From the NCBI GenBank assembly GCA_916613615.1, contig OU744728.1:30945950-31009949 (forward strand): DNA of 64,000 nucleotides. The letters run 5' to 3'. Each line of letters begins with the position of its first letter. Position 1 is the stretch's first letter. Position numbers and translations under genes: made by a program. Of the stretch, positions 1 through 11,480 are shown one piece after another. The notes beneath the pieces were generated by a model. It was not told the DNA's origin. It saw only the letters and a list, made by a program, of their open reading frames with translations, and searched no databases. The stretch is from Steromphala cineraria. Lineage: Eukaryota > Mollusca > Gastropoda > Trochida > Trochidae.

Positions 1-487
1 TTTTGCTGTAGGGTGTGGCCAATGTGTTTCCCCCCTTTGCAGGGGCCACAGGGTGACAAATCCTAGAATTTAGTTTATATGCTATATGTGATTTCAGATA
101 CCTGTAATCAATACAGAAATGGAAAAAGCTCAAATATTCAATTGATAATTCATGGTATAAAAATAGAATCCAAAGGTTCAAGAAACCCTTTTTAGGGGCC
201 ATAGGGTCACCAAAACTGTAATCCTCCATAGCAGGAGTTTGTACAAAAGATTTCAGCTTTCTAGGCTTTACGCTTCTGGAGAAGAAGATGAAAATACGTT
301 TTTAGGTTTTTTAGCTATAAATTATAATCTTCACTAGTCAAGGAGTATGTACCCAAAGATTCAGCTTTCTAGCCCTTATGCTTCTGGAGAAGAAGTTGAA
401 AATTTGCAAAGTTAACGGAGGGAGGGACGCCGAACACCATGCTATGCCATAAGCTCATCAGGCCTTACAGGCCAGATGTGCTAAAAT
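1..487 (+). repeat. Family A hairpin-ended repeat, 3' part
   Basis: Two diverged copies of the roughly 150-bp core (agaagaagatgaaaat... and ctagtcaaggagt), then the typical ending: a short ggagg run, the catgctatgccataag block, hairpin GGCCTTACAGGCC, and the terminus AGATGTGCTAAAA. The 5' end is outside the window. Confidence 0.75.
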
Positions 488-1748
488 GTTTATTAGAATA
501 CTATTGCAATACACGAGCTGAATATCCCAATATTTTACATTACAAAATTTGGTGCAATAATCAGCCCTAATGGTGTGATATATGAGACACTGACCTTGTT
601 GATTTCCTTGTCCATCCTCATAACCTTGTCAACACTGGCACCACTACTCAGTCGGAACAGCCGATTCTCACAGCTACATAGCATGAAATTCACAAAAGTA
701 TGCAAAATACATCAATAAGGTAATCTTGAAATTCATAAAGCACACACAGATGATCATATGACAATAAATTCGAACCAACCTACAGAGGTTGCAAATTCTT
801 TAAAGAGGGTCGTCCTTGGGGTACTTTATTGTATTTTCATTGTCAAAATAACAGAACATGACAGAAACTGTAATAAATGCAATATTTCACACAACCTAGT
901 ATTCACCAAAGGAGCTACATAGTCCATAACCTGACCCTGACCTTGCAGCAAATATATTATAATTTACTACAACAGTTACTACAAACTGATCTCACACCAT
1001 AAACAGGTTCATCAAACTGAAACAGTAGCAAACATAGTTCACTACAAGAGCGAACAGTCATAACACGGCTCATAACACAGCGAAGCGGCTACCGTAACTG
1101 AACTTGACCTTGCACTGAAATCTACTACGACAAGGCACAGCTCACATCATCCAAATGCTACCATGTCAGAAGTTAGGGTGATTATATTTTACGACAGTAA
1201 TGCAGTTTAACTTAAATTCTCTAAACTATTCTTTTACTCTACAAAGTATTTATTCCTAACCACTTATCTTTCTAGAATAACATGGTGCAAAGACCCAAAG
1301 TGTCAACTTATTTCCCCGAATCTATCCACCCTGTCTAACCTTACCTACCAGAAAATACTCTTTATTTATAAACAAATCATAATTATGTTGACATTGTCCT
1401 GGCGCAGAACAAGTTGGCTTGAGAGAGCTTTCACCTCCGAAAAGACGCTATTCAAACGATCTGGCTGAATGACTGATAGAACGTCACTTATATAGATGAT
1501 TACGGGTTAAGCATTGTAAGGAGACCGGTGATTGGCCAGCAATTCCAACAACTATCCAATCTGAGCGCTCCTAGCACACGTCTTCAACTAGCAACTAAAA
1601 ACATGGCGACTAAACCATGCCTGACTGACTGACAGACTGACTGACTAGGATAAATGCATAAGCCAACGTAATCAGATATATAAGTGATCGGAAATTTGTA
1701 TGGAAATACACAAGTACCAGTGAGTAACTCAGTTTTACCACACATGTG
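488..1748. other. No gene recognised
   Basis: AT-rich sequence without coding signal or a repeat I recognise. It contains a short TGAC-type tandem near 1619-1648. If the host gene continues to the left, this is intron. Confidence 0.6.
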
Positions 1749-1812
1749 TTCTATCAACTAATCCTGTAATTCTCGGGATCACGTGAGATTGCACTGCGCA
1801 TGCTCGAGTCAG
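1749..1812 (+). repeat. DIRS A left inverted terminal repeat
   Basis: From TTCTATCAACTAATC through CACGTGAGATTGCACTG to CTCGAGTCAG. Its reverse complement recurs at 6022-6086 with scattered mismatches, and its outer part recurs inverted at 5833-5872. Confidence 0.8.
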
Positions 1813-2031
1813 TGCTTGCTGCGGTTTCGAGTCAACAAGAAGTGCTCAGGTGTCGCTCTCTTTCCGAAGTTCTTCGGCTGCTGTCTGCACATAATTGGTG
1901 CGTCAAAGCAGTATAATTACTGCACACACGTCTTGAAACCATTTTTTATTAGTGACTATAAGTAGTCTATTGATTTTTTCGCTACCTTTCTACCAGTAAT
2001 TTGGTGCACAACGGCTCAGGTTCTCGACCAC

Positions 2032-3243
2032 GTGCGCACGAGATTCACGGGAAGCATGAATCCGTCTACGGATAACGAACTTTCGGCAACTAAAGGTAGC
2101 ATTTCAAGTGCCGGGAAGTTGGAGAAATCTTCTCAGAAATCTTCCTATGAAAGGTCTAAGTTTGGCGAAGCTAGTCAACCTTCATCTTCCTTTTCTGCTG
2201 TAATGGCCGAAATCAGAGACATGAGCAAGAAGATTGATAATAAACTGAACGGGTTTCAATCTCAAATTGATGCTATTAACGCTGAGACTGCTCACAGTCC
2301 ATATTACTATGAGGCCGACGATGACTGTATCGAACCTAGCCAAAACGTCAGGCGCTATGACAATGAAGCTATGCCTCCGATGGATATTGCCAATGAGTTG
2401 CTCGCGGATGCCCCGGTTGTTGACCTGACTAAGGCCAAGGACAGCGACGATACTGACTTGCTGGGAGTGATGAGATCAAACATGCCGTTCGATAATTCTG
2501 ACGGAGAAGCTATTAATGAAAAACTAGCTGAACTCATCAAGCAACTCTTCACGGTCAAAATCGACGAATCTGCTTTGTCATCTAAACTGAAGAACCTTAA
2601 ACGCCCAGCTAATTGCGCAGAACTGAACACGCCAGAAGTAAACAAACTTTTGTGGGATTCTCTGACACCCGATGTCAGATCAATGTATTGTCGTATTCAG
2701 AGAGTTCAGTTGGGAGTGGTGAAATCCGCTACGTGCATCGTTGAGACCCTGATTTGTCTAACGACTCGCAAAGATGACGTACCGTCAGATCTGTTCCAAT
2801 CACAAGTGAGAAGTCTTAGCGACACGCTCACAATGTCAGCACATGCCAACAGAGAGATCAATGCGAGGCGCAAGGAATTGATCAAACCCCACCTGAAGGA
2901 AAACTTTCGTCCGCTTTGCTCACCAAGTGCACCTGTATCCAGCGAGTATTTGTTTTGTGAAGACATCTCCAAGAGTCTCAAAGACATGTACATGGCAAGC
3001 AGGATCCATGTTGGTCAAAGACCTACTAACAGAGGCCGAGGGTACAGATACCACCCATACTCGTTACGAGGTCGTGGACGTGGACGTGGCAGAGGCAATT
3101 ACAACGCCCCTTTTTTAGGAAAGCCACGTTGGAACAACTACAGAGCAGTGGAGAAGAGAGGGGGGGAAGCAGTAGACGAGCCCCATGAAGAGGCATCCAC
3201 TACAGGTCAGGTAGGTGAGTATGCCTCTCGTTTTGATTCTTGA
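2032..3243 (+). CDS. DIRS A ORF1, gag-like
   Basis: 403 residues in the position of a DIRS gag. The N-terminal 60 residues are Ser/Lys-rich, followed by an acidic central region and a basic RGRGRGRGRG tract near residues 350-362 suited to RNA binding. No zinc knuckle is seen. Alternative start at the second Met (2056). It stops at a TGA, after which the same frame stays open into the RT domain, so RT could be made by readthrough or the TGA may be a mutation. No precise homologue recognised. Confidence 0.6.
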   Translation: MRTRFTGSMNPSTDNELSATKGSISSAGKLEKSSQKSSYERSKFGEASQPSSSFSAVMAEIRDMSKKIDNKLNGFQSQIDAINAETAHSPYYYEADDDCIEPSQNVRRYDNEAMPPMDIANELLADAPVVDLTKAKDSDDTDLLGVMRSNMPFDNSDGEAINEKLAELIKQLFTVKIDESALSSKLKNLKRPANCAELNTPEVNKLLWDSLTPDVRSMYCRIQRVQLGVVKSATCIVETLICLTTRKDDVPSDLFQSQVRSLSDTLTMSAHANREINARRKELIKPHLKENFRPLCSPSAPVSSEYLFCEDISKSLKDMYMASRIHVGQRPTNRGRGYRYHPYSLRGRGRGRGRGNYNAPFLGKPRWNNYRAVEKRGGEAVDEPHEEASTTGQVGEYASRFDS

Positions 3244-4519
3244 TTTGATTCTCAATATGATTCTCAATCTAAATTCAGGACTGGTAATATATCTTTGTGT
3301 TTACCTGAATGGCAGAAGCTCACAAGCGATGAGTATATTCTTGAGGATATCAAAGGTCTTAAGATCGACTTCACTTCTCCTCCAAAACAAATTAGAGAAC
3401 CACGCCAGATAAATTTTAAGTTTCATGAGAAAAACATCATTGATGAACAGATTGCACATTTGAAGTGCATCGGAGTCGTGGAAAGAACAACTGAGAATGA
3501 AGATCAGTTTATCTCTAATATTTTCCTCAGGAAAAAGAAAAACAATAAATACAGGTTAATTCTGAATCTGAAACAGTTGAATGAATATGTAACATACCAT
3601 TATTTCAAAATGGATAACCTTCAGACTGTATTGCACATGCTTAAACGTAATTCGTTTATGGCTTCAATTGATCTGACAAATGCCTATTATTCAGTAAACG
3701 TTAACAAACAATTCAGGAAATATCTAAGATTTCGATGGAAGAATGAGCTCTATGAGTTCATATGCATGCCTTTTGGCTTGGCTTGTGCCCCTCGAGTTTT
3801 CACAAAGATACTAAAACCAGTGTTTTCACACTATAGACAGCTAGGTCATATTTGTATGGGGTACATAGATGATGTTTTTACCCAGGCAGAGAATAAAGAG
3901 TTGTGTAAAGTGTCCATGTGCAGGTTGGCTAGACAATTTGAAGTCCTAGGTTTTACAATAAACTCATCTTCCTACGCTGCCTTGCTGCAGAGACTTTACT
4001 TTTCTGTGCTGCTATAGTGCCCCTACAGAGTAGAGAGCAAGCACAGAAAACTCAAGGCTATGCAGCAAGGCATAAAATGACAGTTTGGAAACTGGCCTTT
4101 TAGGCTCTGCGTAGGAAGATGCAATAAACTATGAGAAGTCTTCTTTCGAACCTTCATCACAAATGAAATTTCTAGGTTTTAATCTAGACACAAATTCAAT
4201 GACTATACAATTACCACAAGAGAAAGCTCTTGTCATTATTGAAAGTTGTGATGAAATCTTGAAGAATAAGAACAATAAGATTAGAGAAGTTGCCAAACTC
4301 CTTGGTCTATTCGTATCTGGGTTTCCGGCAGTGCCTTTCGGGCCCCTACATTACAGATATCTTGAAATTGACAAAGCCGAGGCTCTTAAAACAAGCCGAG
4401 GTAATTTTGATTTAGACATGGAAGTCTCTCAGAAGTCAAAACAAGAATTATTTGGTGGAAGGAAAATGTTTACGGTTCAATTAAGAATATCTGTCCTCCA
4501 TCTAATCCTGACTTTGTGA
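3244..4519 (+). pseudogene. DIRS A reverse transcriptase, interrupted
   Basis: Begins with LPEWQKLTSDEYIL, typical of the DIRS connector, then RT motifs LILNLKQLN, SIDLTNAYYSV, CMPFGLACAPRVFTK and the catalytic YIDD (about 3862-3873). A 157-bp MITE interrupts the next block; beyond it KFLGFNLD resumes in the original frame. The frame is lost again around 4455, and the RNase H domain expected next is essentially absent, replaced by sequence that normally follows it (APFWPTQAWF). Confidence 0.82.
3965..4121. mobile_element. 157-bp MITE inside DIRS A
   Basis: Terminal inverted repeats CATCTTCCTACGC / GCGTAGGAAGATG are flanked by the direct 9-bp duplication CAATAAACT. Removing 166 bases (element plus one duplication) returns the RT frame, since the two flanking frames differ by exactly that. 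A 9-bp target duplication suggests Mutator-like mobilisation; an 8-bp hAT reading is possible if the first C belongs to the element. Confidence 0.85.
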
Positions 4520-5669
4520 TTCAAAGTTGCCTCATATCAAAATGCTTACAGAAAATAGAAATAGCTAGAGAAGTATTGATTGCACCATTCTGGCCGACTC
4601 AAGCATGGTTTTCTCAATTACTACAATTGCTGTGTTTCAGACCAATCAGGCTGCCGAGAAGAGGCAACCTACTACTGTCGCCAGAGGGTCAGGAGCACCC
4701 AATCTTGAGGAGGCTGAGACTGACAGCCTTCCTAGTGTCCAGAGTCTGTTCAGAAGCAGAGGAATTTCTTCGGACGCAGCCCAGATTCTCATCAGGTCTT
4801 GGAGAAGGGCTACCCGGAAGCAGTATGCAAGTGCCATACAGAGGCGGAGAAAGTTTTGTGGTAAAAGATTTCTATTACCCAACTATAGGAGAAATACTAG
4901 ATTTTTTGTTATCCCTAGTCAACCAGGGACTTAGCTATAGTTCTGTTCATACGGCCAGATGTGCCATATCAACTATCGTCAAGATTGACAATCAACCTTG
5001 TGGTTCCCATCCTATCGTCTGTAGGTTTATGAAGGGAGTCTTCCAAGAGAGACCACCTAAACCTAGGTATACAGAAATTTGGGACATAAAACCAGTCTTA
5101 GACTATCTCAGAAATATCTCAACCTGTCACTGTTCCTTAAAAGATTTAACATTGAAACTTGTTCTGTTACTTTCATTAGTGACCATTAGGGGCCAAACCT
5201 TACACATGTTAAGTCTCGAAAATATGTCTGTAAGGACAACAGATATTATTTTTCAATTTCAATGTTTGTTAAAGCAATCTATTAGCTAAACCTCTTGTTC
5301 TGAAAGAGTATATTCAGAATAGGGAATTATGTGTGAATACATTACAAGAACTGCTGTTCTAAGGGGATCAGAAAAGAAACTGTTAGTAACATATATTACC
5401 CGGTAGGCCTTATAAGGCAGTGTCACACTGACACAGTGTCCAGGTGGATACGAACAGGACTTTCCAGGGCAGGGGCAAATACAGGGATATTTGCTCCACA
5501 CAGTACTAGAGCAGGTGCTGTCTCCGCTGCACACAGGGCATCGGTCCCAATACAGGACGTTCTAGCCAAAGCTGACTGGGCGTCAGAGTTAACGTTTGCT
5601 ACGTTTTATAACAAGCCGACCATTCTGCAGAGTAACGACTTTGCTGACAGGATTCTACAGCAGAGCTGA
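4520..5669 (+). pseudogene. DIRS A tyrosine recombinase, frameshifted
   Basis: The region starts with the post-RNase H segment (IAPFWPTQAWFSQLLQL), then a core-binding domain with RSWRRATRKQYASAIQR, then the catalytic domain with the first-arginine region near LLSLVTIRGQTLH and the last part carrying PHSTRAGAVSAA (H-x-x-R) and TFATFYNKPT (tyrosine). These lie in at least three frames (breaks near 4690, 4850 and 5290-5436), so no intact enzyme is encoded. Confidence 0.8.
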
Positions 5670-5832
5670 TATAGCCATGTGAATTGTTTGCCACATACGT
5701 ACAGCTACACCTACATGAATGCATCTTTTGTTTCAAGTCATGTTATTAAACCATTGTTCTGATTGTCATACTCTTTACGAGACAATCTTGGATTACATTA
5801 GAGCTTATCTACGAGCGTGTATCACTTTAAAG

Positions 5833-6131
5833 TCTCACGTGATCCCGAGAATTACGAGATTAGCTAATAGAATTCATAAGTTGAACGAGACTTATAAGTA
5901 AGTCGAAGTTCGACTGTGGTTCTATCAGCTAATCTATAGTAATGGAGGGATTACGTGCCCTCACTGTTTCCCACCCTTGAATGGGGTCATACAAGATACT
6001 CTCTCGTAGATCTTCAAAAGTCTGACTCGAGCATACGCAGTGCAATCTCACGTAATCGCTCGATTACTATAGATTAGCTGATAGAACCACAGTCGAACTT
6101 CGACTTACTTATAAGTCTCGTTCAACTTATT
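5833..6131. repeat. DIRS A internal complementary region and right terminus
   Basis: 5833-5872 is the complement of the left end, joined directly to 5873-5953, which is the complement of the right end (6049-6130). This is the joined-ends template of the DIRS replication model. Together with the right ITR (6022-6086) it makes an inverted repeat with arms of about 80 bases and a loop of about 95. Confidence 0.8.
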
Positions 6132-6812
6132 AATTATCATCCAAACATACCTCCTCAAACCTGTTGCTTAGCAACATAGGGCAGATAACTTTAGATTCCT
6201 CTCAAATTCATTGCCAACAAATCATATTCACAATTGTTAATCATGACACATCATCATATGGTTATGTATCTCTATGTCAAATTTGATCAAAAGGTGATGT
6301 TTAGTGATGAAGTTGTGAAGCCCACATTATGCTGTAAGGTGGGAGTATAAAAAAGGATTGAAAAGTTTGATGAATTCTGATTCTGCAATCTGAAAATATC
6401 TGATCTTCAAAAAGGACTGAAAGTTTTGAAAACTTACCCTGTTCTGCCTTTTACAGGCCTCAACAAATTGGACATTTTCTCGTGACCTTCACCTTTGACA
6501 CTCAAGGTCACACAATGAATGAACACATTCCATTGAGTATGACATAAATGTAATGAATGGAAGTGTTATAAGTTAAAATAATCCATTTTCTCCATATATG
6601 TTGACCTAATATGACCTTGACCTTCGACACTTTGTACCCAAAACTTTTTGACAATTTTTTAAATATTATTTTTTATTTTCCATATTTTCAAGTTACAGGC
6701 AAAAAAGTATTAATAATGACATGATATCAGGTTACAGGAATGGTAACAACAATGACATAATATCAATACCATAACTTGACTACCTACATTGAAAATTATG
6801 TGTGTATACAAT
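6132..6812. repeat. Family B fragment and flanking AT-rich sequence
   Basis: About 6425-6665 matches the 5' part of family B (a gttctgccttttacaggcctca block, then ttctcgtgacctt and gacactcaaggtca), without the terminal hairpins. The rest is unassigned. Confidence 0.55.
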
Positions 6813-7556
6813 TTACGATTGAGTTTTCTTTAAAAAAAAACAAATGTAAAGTTGACCAATATTTAAAAAACATTTGTTCATTGCCCGATGAAAGGAACAC
6901 ATATTTTGGATATCATAATATCTAACAATTTCTGTCTTTAAATGATCTATTTTTGGTCTGAAGTTGTTAATGCTACCTCTATAAATATACTGTTTGACTA
7001 ATAAAATGATTGCGTTTACAGGATTATTATTTTTCCCTTTCATTCCCAAAATAATGATTTTGTTTGTGAACTCTAGTTTCAACTGGACTGAATTTAGCCA
7101 TGATTCTAAGTCTTTCCATAACCTAAAGATAGGTTCGCATTCCCATAACAAATGATTTATTGTTTCTATTTCTTTATTGCAAAACTGACAAGTTGGTGAA
7201 GATACATACCCAATTTTATACAGAAGATGTTTCGTTGGAAGAATATCATGAATAATCCTGTATTGCAACCATTTTAAGTCAATGCTTTGAGAGCATTTAT
7301 TTGCAATGATGTTAAAAACTTTCCAATCATTTTCATCAAAATCACACTGTAGGACATTTTCCCATTTTGAAATGCTTTGCAAGTGAACATATTTCGAATT
7401 CATTAGGGTAGCGTATACATTTTTGCTTGCAATGATATTTTCAATTTTGGAAATAGTATACGGATATATTGGATCCGGTAGTTTCATTTTGAATTGTTTT
7501 ACATTCAATGTTCGAGCGTATGACATAATTGCTCTTTTTACGGATTGATATGTTAA
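6813..7556 (-). pseudogene. L1/Tx1-like LINE, C-terminal part
   Basis: Continuous frame with WLQYRIIHDILPTKHLLYKI and the zinc-knuckle CQFCNKEIETINHLLWEC (C-x2-C-x7-H-x4-C), the standard C-terminus of L1/Tx1-clade LINEs downstream of RT. It is the downstream half of the LINE at 8560-9594, separated by a family-B insertion; frames on both sides agree after removal of 1,003 bases. Confidence 0.82.
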
Positions 7557-8559
7557 CTAGATTAGTGTTTGCGGGACACCGCAAAAACAGAGCAGCCCCG
7601 AACTTGGGGTTTCGCCTTACCCTGTTCCGCCTTCTACAAGCCTCAGCATATTGGGCATTTTCTTGTGACCTTGACGTTTGACACTCAAGGTCACGCAATC
7701 AATGAACACATTTCATTGAAAATAACATTAATGTATCGAATTAAAGTGTTTAAAGATAAAATAATCCATTTTCTCAATATTTGTTGACCTTGCTGTGACC
7801 TTGACTTTTCGACAGTTCGTATCCAAAACCTTTAAAAAATTGTGTACTTCTCAAGAGATAATATATACAAAATTTAAACTTCATAGCACAAAAACTTTTC
7901 AAGTTAATGAGTAAGGAATTTTTTTGTGATTTTATAGCTCATGACCTTGACCTTTGACCTTGAAAGTGAACATGTCATTTTAAGTCCCCAGAGGTGTAAA
8001 CAATTACACATGTTTATGAGTTCTGGAAAGCTTAACAGGATTAAGTTATATCCAAATTAGTTGCACATTGTTATAACACAAATGTCATGACCTTGACCTT
8101 TGACCTTCAGGGTTACACGATCAATGAACACTCTTTATTGAGTATAATAATCTTCTATTGATTAAAAGTGTTCATAGTTAAAATAAAGCATTTCTGCAAA
8201 ACCATGCTAAAGTCGTGACCTTGCTGTGTCCTTGACCTTGGACAGATTGTAGCGAAAATCTTTTCAAAATTTTTTACTCTTCCAAGGATGATACATACCA
8301 AGTTAGAGCTTCACAGCACAAAAACTTTTCAAGTTATCGCGTTTACAAGGAATTTTTTAGTGATTTTATATTTCGTGACCTTGACCTCTGACCTTGAAAG
8401 TGAACATGTCAAAATCGAGGTATAAGCAGTAAGTTATGAATACAAGTTCTGGAAAGCTTAGTAGAAAAAAGTTATAGCCATAAGTATGTGCGTGGCAGCG
8501 GCGGCGGCGGAAAGTGCACAAAACCTGATAGCAGCCCCGTCCTTAGACGGGGCTGCTAA
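7557..8559 (+). mobile_element. Family B copy 1, inserted in a LINE
   Basis: The 5' end CTAGATTAG is followed by hairpin TTTGCGG-GACA-CCGCAAA and GCAGAGCAGCCCC. The core holds tandem segments with TGACCTTGACCTTTGACCTTG. The 3' end is the hairpin GCAGCCCCGTC-CTTA-GACGGGGCTGC ending in TAA. AGCAGCCCC/GGGGCTGCT forms a short inverted terminal repeat. No target duplication is seen. No coding capacity. The layout resembles non-autonomous Helentron/Helitron-2 derivatives. Confidence 0.78.
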
Positions 8560-9594
8560 AAAGTTTGTTTTGGTCGAGAATGATTCGGAGAATTCATCAT
8601 ATGTTAGTAATCTTCCTTCTTTGTGCACTAGGTCATTCAAAAAAATAACACCTTTTCTTAACCATTCAGTATACATGAAAGGAACTCCATCTTTTTTTAT
8701 ATCATCATTATTCCATATTGCTTGACATTGTATTTCTTCTTCTTTCACTATTTTCTTTTTTTCAGCTGGTAGGAACGCTACCCATTCTGATAATACATCT
8801 TTCCAAAAGCGATTGGTTAGATTTGGAATGATAGATTTTGTAATGAATAAACTATCTGTTAAAAGGAAGGGAGTTTTAACATTTAGTTGATTGGTTAATA
8901 CAGATTTCCACTTAAGATCGTTGCCGCTTAATCTTTTCATCCATTTTAATTTTTGTGCTGAAATAATCTTTTTAATATTCGGAGCTTTTATTCCCCCATG
9001 CTCTGGGTTTAAATCATAACATCTCTTTTTATCTTATAAGGTTTGTTTCTCCAAATGAAAGTAAAGCATTTTTTCTGGAGTTTAACTATCGTAATTTGTT
9101 TTGGGGTTGGTAGAGATGAAAATAGATGATTAAGTTTTGGCAATAAAAGTGATTTTAGGACAGTATTTCTTCCGTAAGGGGTTAGTGTACGAGCCGACCA
9201 AATATTCATCTGCCTTTCAATCTGCAGTAGTTTTTCATTGTAGTTTAACTCAACCATATTTTCAAGGTCAATATCGAAATGTATTCCTAGAAGAATGAAG
9301 TCCGTTTGTGACCCATCGAAATTCCACTCTACACATCTTGTACCGAGAACGCTTTTTAGAACCTATCCATATCAGTTTAGTTTTGTCGATATTGACTTTT
9401 AGTCCTGAGAAACGGGCAAATTGTTCTAAAGTATTCAAAGCTGCGTATAGACTTTTCTCTGACCCATCTAAAGAAAGAGTTGTGTCATCTGCAAATTGTG
9501 ATAGTAGATATTCTATGTTTCCAAGTTTCATACCTTTGATATTCTTATTGTTTCGTATCATTATGCCAAGGATTTCTACGCACAGTTTGATAAT
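8560..9594 (-). pseudogene. L1/Tx1-like LINE, RT to thumb region
   Basis: Reading right to left: RT core with QFADDTTLSLDGS (FADD active site) and SGLKVNIDKTKLIWIGSKK; then WSARTLTPYGRNTVLKSLLL and CFTFIWRNKPYKIKR; then FWKDVLSEW and GVIFLNDLVHKEGRLLTYDE. These are successive blocks of the L1/Tx1 clade. At least two frame breaks (about 9260 and 8950) and a 5' truncation show it is dead. Endonuclease and early RT motifs are missing. Confidence 0.82.
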
Positions 9595-9626
9595 TTTATA
9601 CTTCTCAAGAGATAATATATACAAAA
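9595..9626 (+). repeat. Family B fragment, left of family A insertion
   Basis: Matches the family-B stretch acttctcaagagataatata and stops at tacaaaa where the family-A element begins; the continuation is at 11065. Confidence 0.7.
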
Positions 9627-11064
9627 TAGAGCCATTGGCTCTGTAGCTCATCAGGCTTCATTATCAATTATGCTTTATATATATTAGGGGTCACAGGACC
9701 ACTAAAGCTACAATTCATAATCCTCATCAGTCAAGGAGTCTGTACACAAAGTTTCAGCTTTCTAGGCCTCATGGTTCTAGAGAAGAAGATGAAAATAGGT
9801 TTTTAGGGCGTGGCTCCTGTGACCCTTATTAGGGGTCACAGGGCCACCAAAGCTACAATTTATAATCCTTACTAGTCAAGGAGTCTGTACACAAAGTTTC
9901 AGCTTTCTAGGCCTCATGGTTCTAGGGAAGAAGATCAAAATAGGTTTTTAGGGCGTGGCCCCTGTGGCCCTTATTAGGGGTCACAGGGCCACCAAAGCTA
10001 CAATTTATAATCCTCACTAGTCAAGGGGTCTGTACACAAAGTTTTAGATTTCTAGGCCTCATGGTTCTGGAGAAGAAGATGAAAATAGGTTTTTAGGGCA
10101 TGGCCCCTGTGGCCCTTATTAGGGATCACAGGGCCACCAAAGCTACAATTTATAATCCTCACTAGTCAAGGAGTCTGTACACAAAGTTTTAGGTTTCTAG
10201 GCCTCATAGTTCTGGAGAAGAAGATGAAAATAGGTTTTAAGGGCGTGGCCCCTGTGGCCCTTATTAGGGGTCACAGGGCCACCAAAGCTACAATTTTTAA
10301 TCCTCACTAGTCAAGGGGTCTGTACACAAAGTTTTAGGTTTCTAGGCCTCATGGTTCTGGAGAAGAAGATGAAAATAGGTTTTTAGGGCATGGCCCCTGT
10401 GGCCCTTATTAGGGATCACAGGGCCACCAAAGCTACAATTTTTAATCCTCACTAGTCAAGGAGTCTGTACACAAAGTTTTAGGTTTCTAGGCCTCATAGT
10501 TCTGGAGAAGAAGATGAAAATAGGTTTTAAGGGCGTGGCCCCTGTGGCCCTTAATAGGGGTCACAGGGCCACCAAAGCTACAATTTTTAATCCTCACTAG
10601 TCAAGGAGTCTGTACACAAAGTTTTAGGTTTCTAGGCCTCATAGTTCTGGAGAAGAAGATGAAAATAGGTTTTAAGGGCGTGGCCCCTGTGGCCCTTATT
10701 AGGGATCACAGGGCCACCAAAGCTACAATTTTTAATCCTCACTAGTCAAGGGGTCTGTACACAAAGTTTTAGGTTTCTAGGCCTCATGGTTCTGGAGAAG
10801 AAGATGAAAATAGGTTTTTAGGGCATGGCCCCTGTGGCCCTTATTAGGGATCACAGGGCCACCAAAGCTACAATTTTTAATCCTCACTAGTCAAGGAGTC
10901 TGTACACAAAGTTTTAGATTTCTAGGCCTTATGGTTCTGGAGAAGAAGTCGAAATTCCACAAAGTTTACGGACGGATGGACGGATGGACGGACGGACGGA
11001 CGGACGCCGGACACCATGCCATGCCATAAGCCCATCGGGCCTTACAGGCCAGATGAGCTAAAAA
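9627..11064 (+). mobile_element. Family A copy 2 with about eight tandem core units
   Basis: The 5' end is TAGAGCCATTGGCTCT (hairpin) followed by GTAGCTCATCAGGC. The core of about 148 bp (tcacagggccaccaaag... to ...aggtttttagggcgtggcc) is repeated head to tail with few differences. The 3' side has GGACGGACGG runs, CCATGCCATGCCATAAG, hairpin GGCCTTACAGGCC and AGATGAGCTAAAAA. TAGCTCATC and GATGAGCTA form a short inverted repeat. It splits a family-B fragment cleanly at an A/T position with no target duplication. Confidence 0.8.
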
Positions 11065-11480
11065 TCTAAACTTCATAGCACCAAAACTTTTCAATCTGTC
11101 GTGTTTACAAGGAATTTTGTAGTTATTTTATAACTTGTGACCTTGACCTTTGACCTTGAAAGTGAACACGTCATAATGATTCCCTGGTAGTGTTAACATT
11201 TAAACATGTTCAAGAGTTCTGAAAAGCTAAATGGGATAAAGTTATCGCCAAATTAGGTGCACATTGCAATAACTCATATCTCATGACCTTGACCTTTGAC
11301 CTTCAAGGTCACACAATCATTGAACACTTTTTATTGAGTATAACAATCATGTATTGATTAAAAGTGTTCAAAGTTAGAATAAAGCATTTTCGCTAAAACA
11401 TGCTAATGTCATGACCTTGCTTGCAATGATATTTTCAATTTTGGACCTTGCTGTGACCTTGACCTTTGACGGATTGTAGT
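11065..11480 (+). repeat. Family B fragment, right of family A insertion
   Basis: Continues the family-B text interrupted at 9626 (aaacttcatagcaccaaaac, then gaccttgacctttgacc). It contains a 27-nt block (11419-11445) identical to LINE sequence at 7425-7451. Confidence 0.7.

Larger units (their letters stand above)
1749..6131 (+). mobile_element. DIRS-type tyrosine-recombinase retrotransposon A, degenerate
   Basis: The order gag-like ORF, reverse transcriptase, tyrosine recombinase, plus inverted terminal repeats and an internal complementary region, is diagnostic of DIRS elements. These copy RNA to a DNA circle and integrate by recombinase without target duplication. The RT keeps a YIDD active site; the recombinase keeps an HSTR box and a TFATFYNKP tyrosine box. 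The copy is damaged: an in-frame TGA after the gag ORF, a 157-bp insertion in RT, most of RNase H missing, and frameshifts in the recombinase. It runs opposite to the host gene. End points come from the internal complementary region. Confidence 0.85.

Noticed and set aside
1783..1965. 60-codon ORF overlapping the DIRS A left ITR
   Set aside because: Short, overlaps terminal repeat sequence and has no recognisable content.
9627..11064. CTGATGAG at both ends of family A as a hammerhead core
   Set aside because: No GAAA box or closing stems follow; the motif is simply part of the inverted ends.
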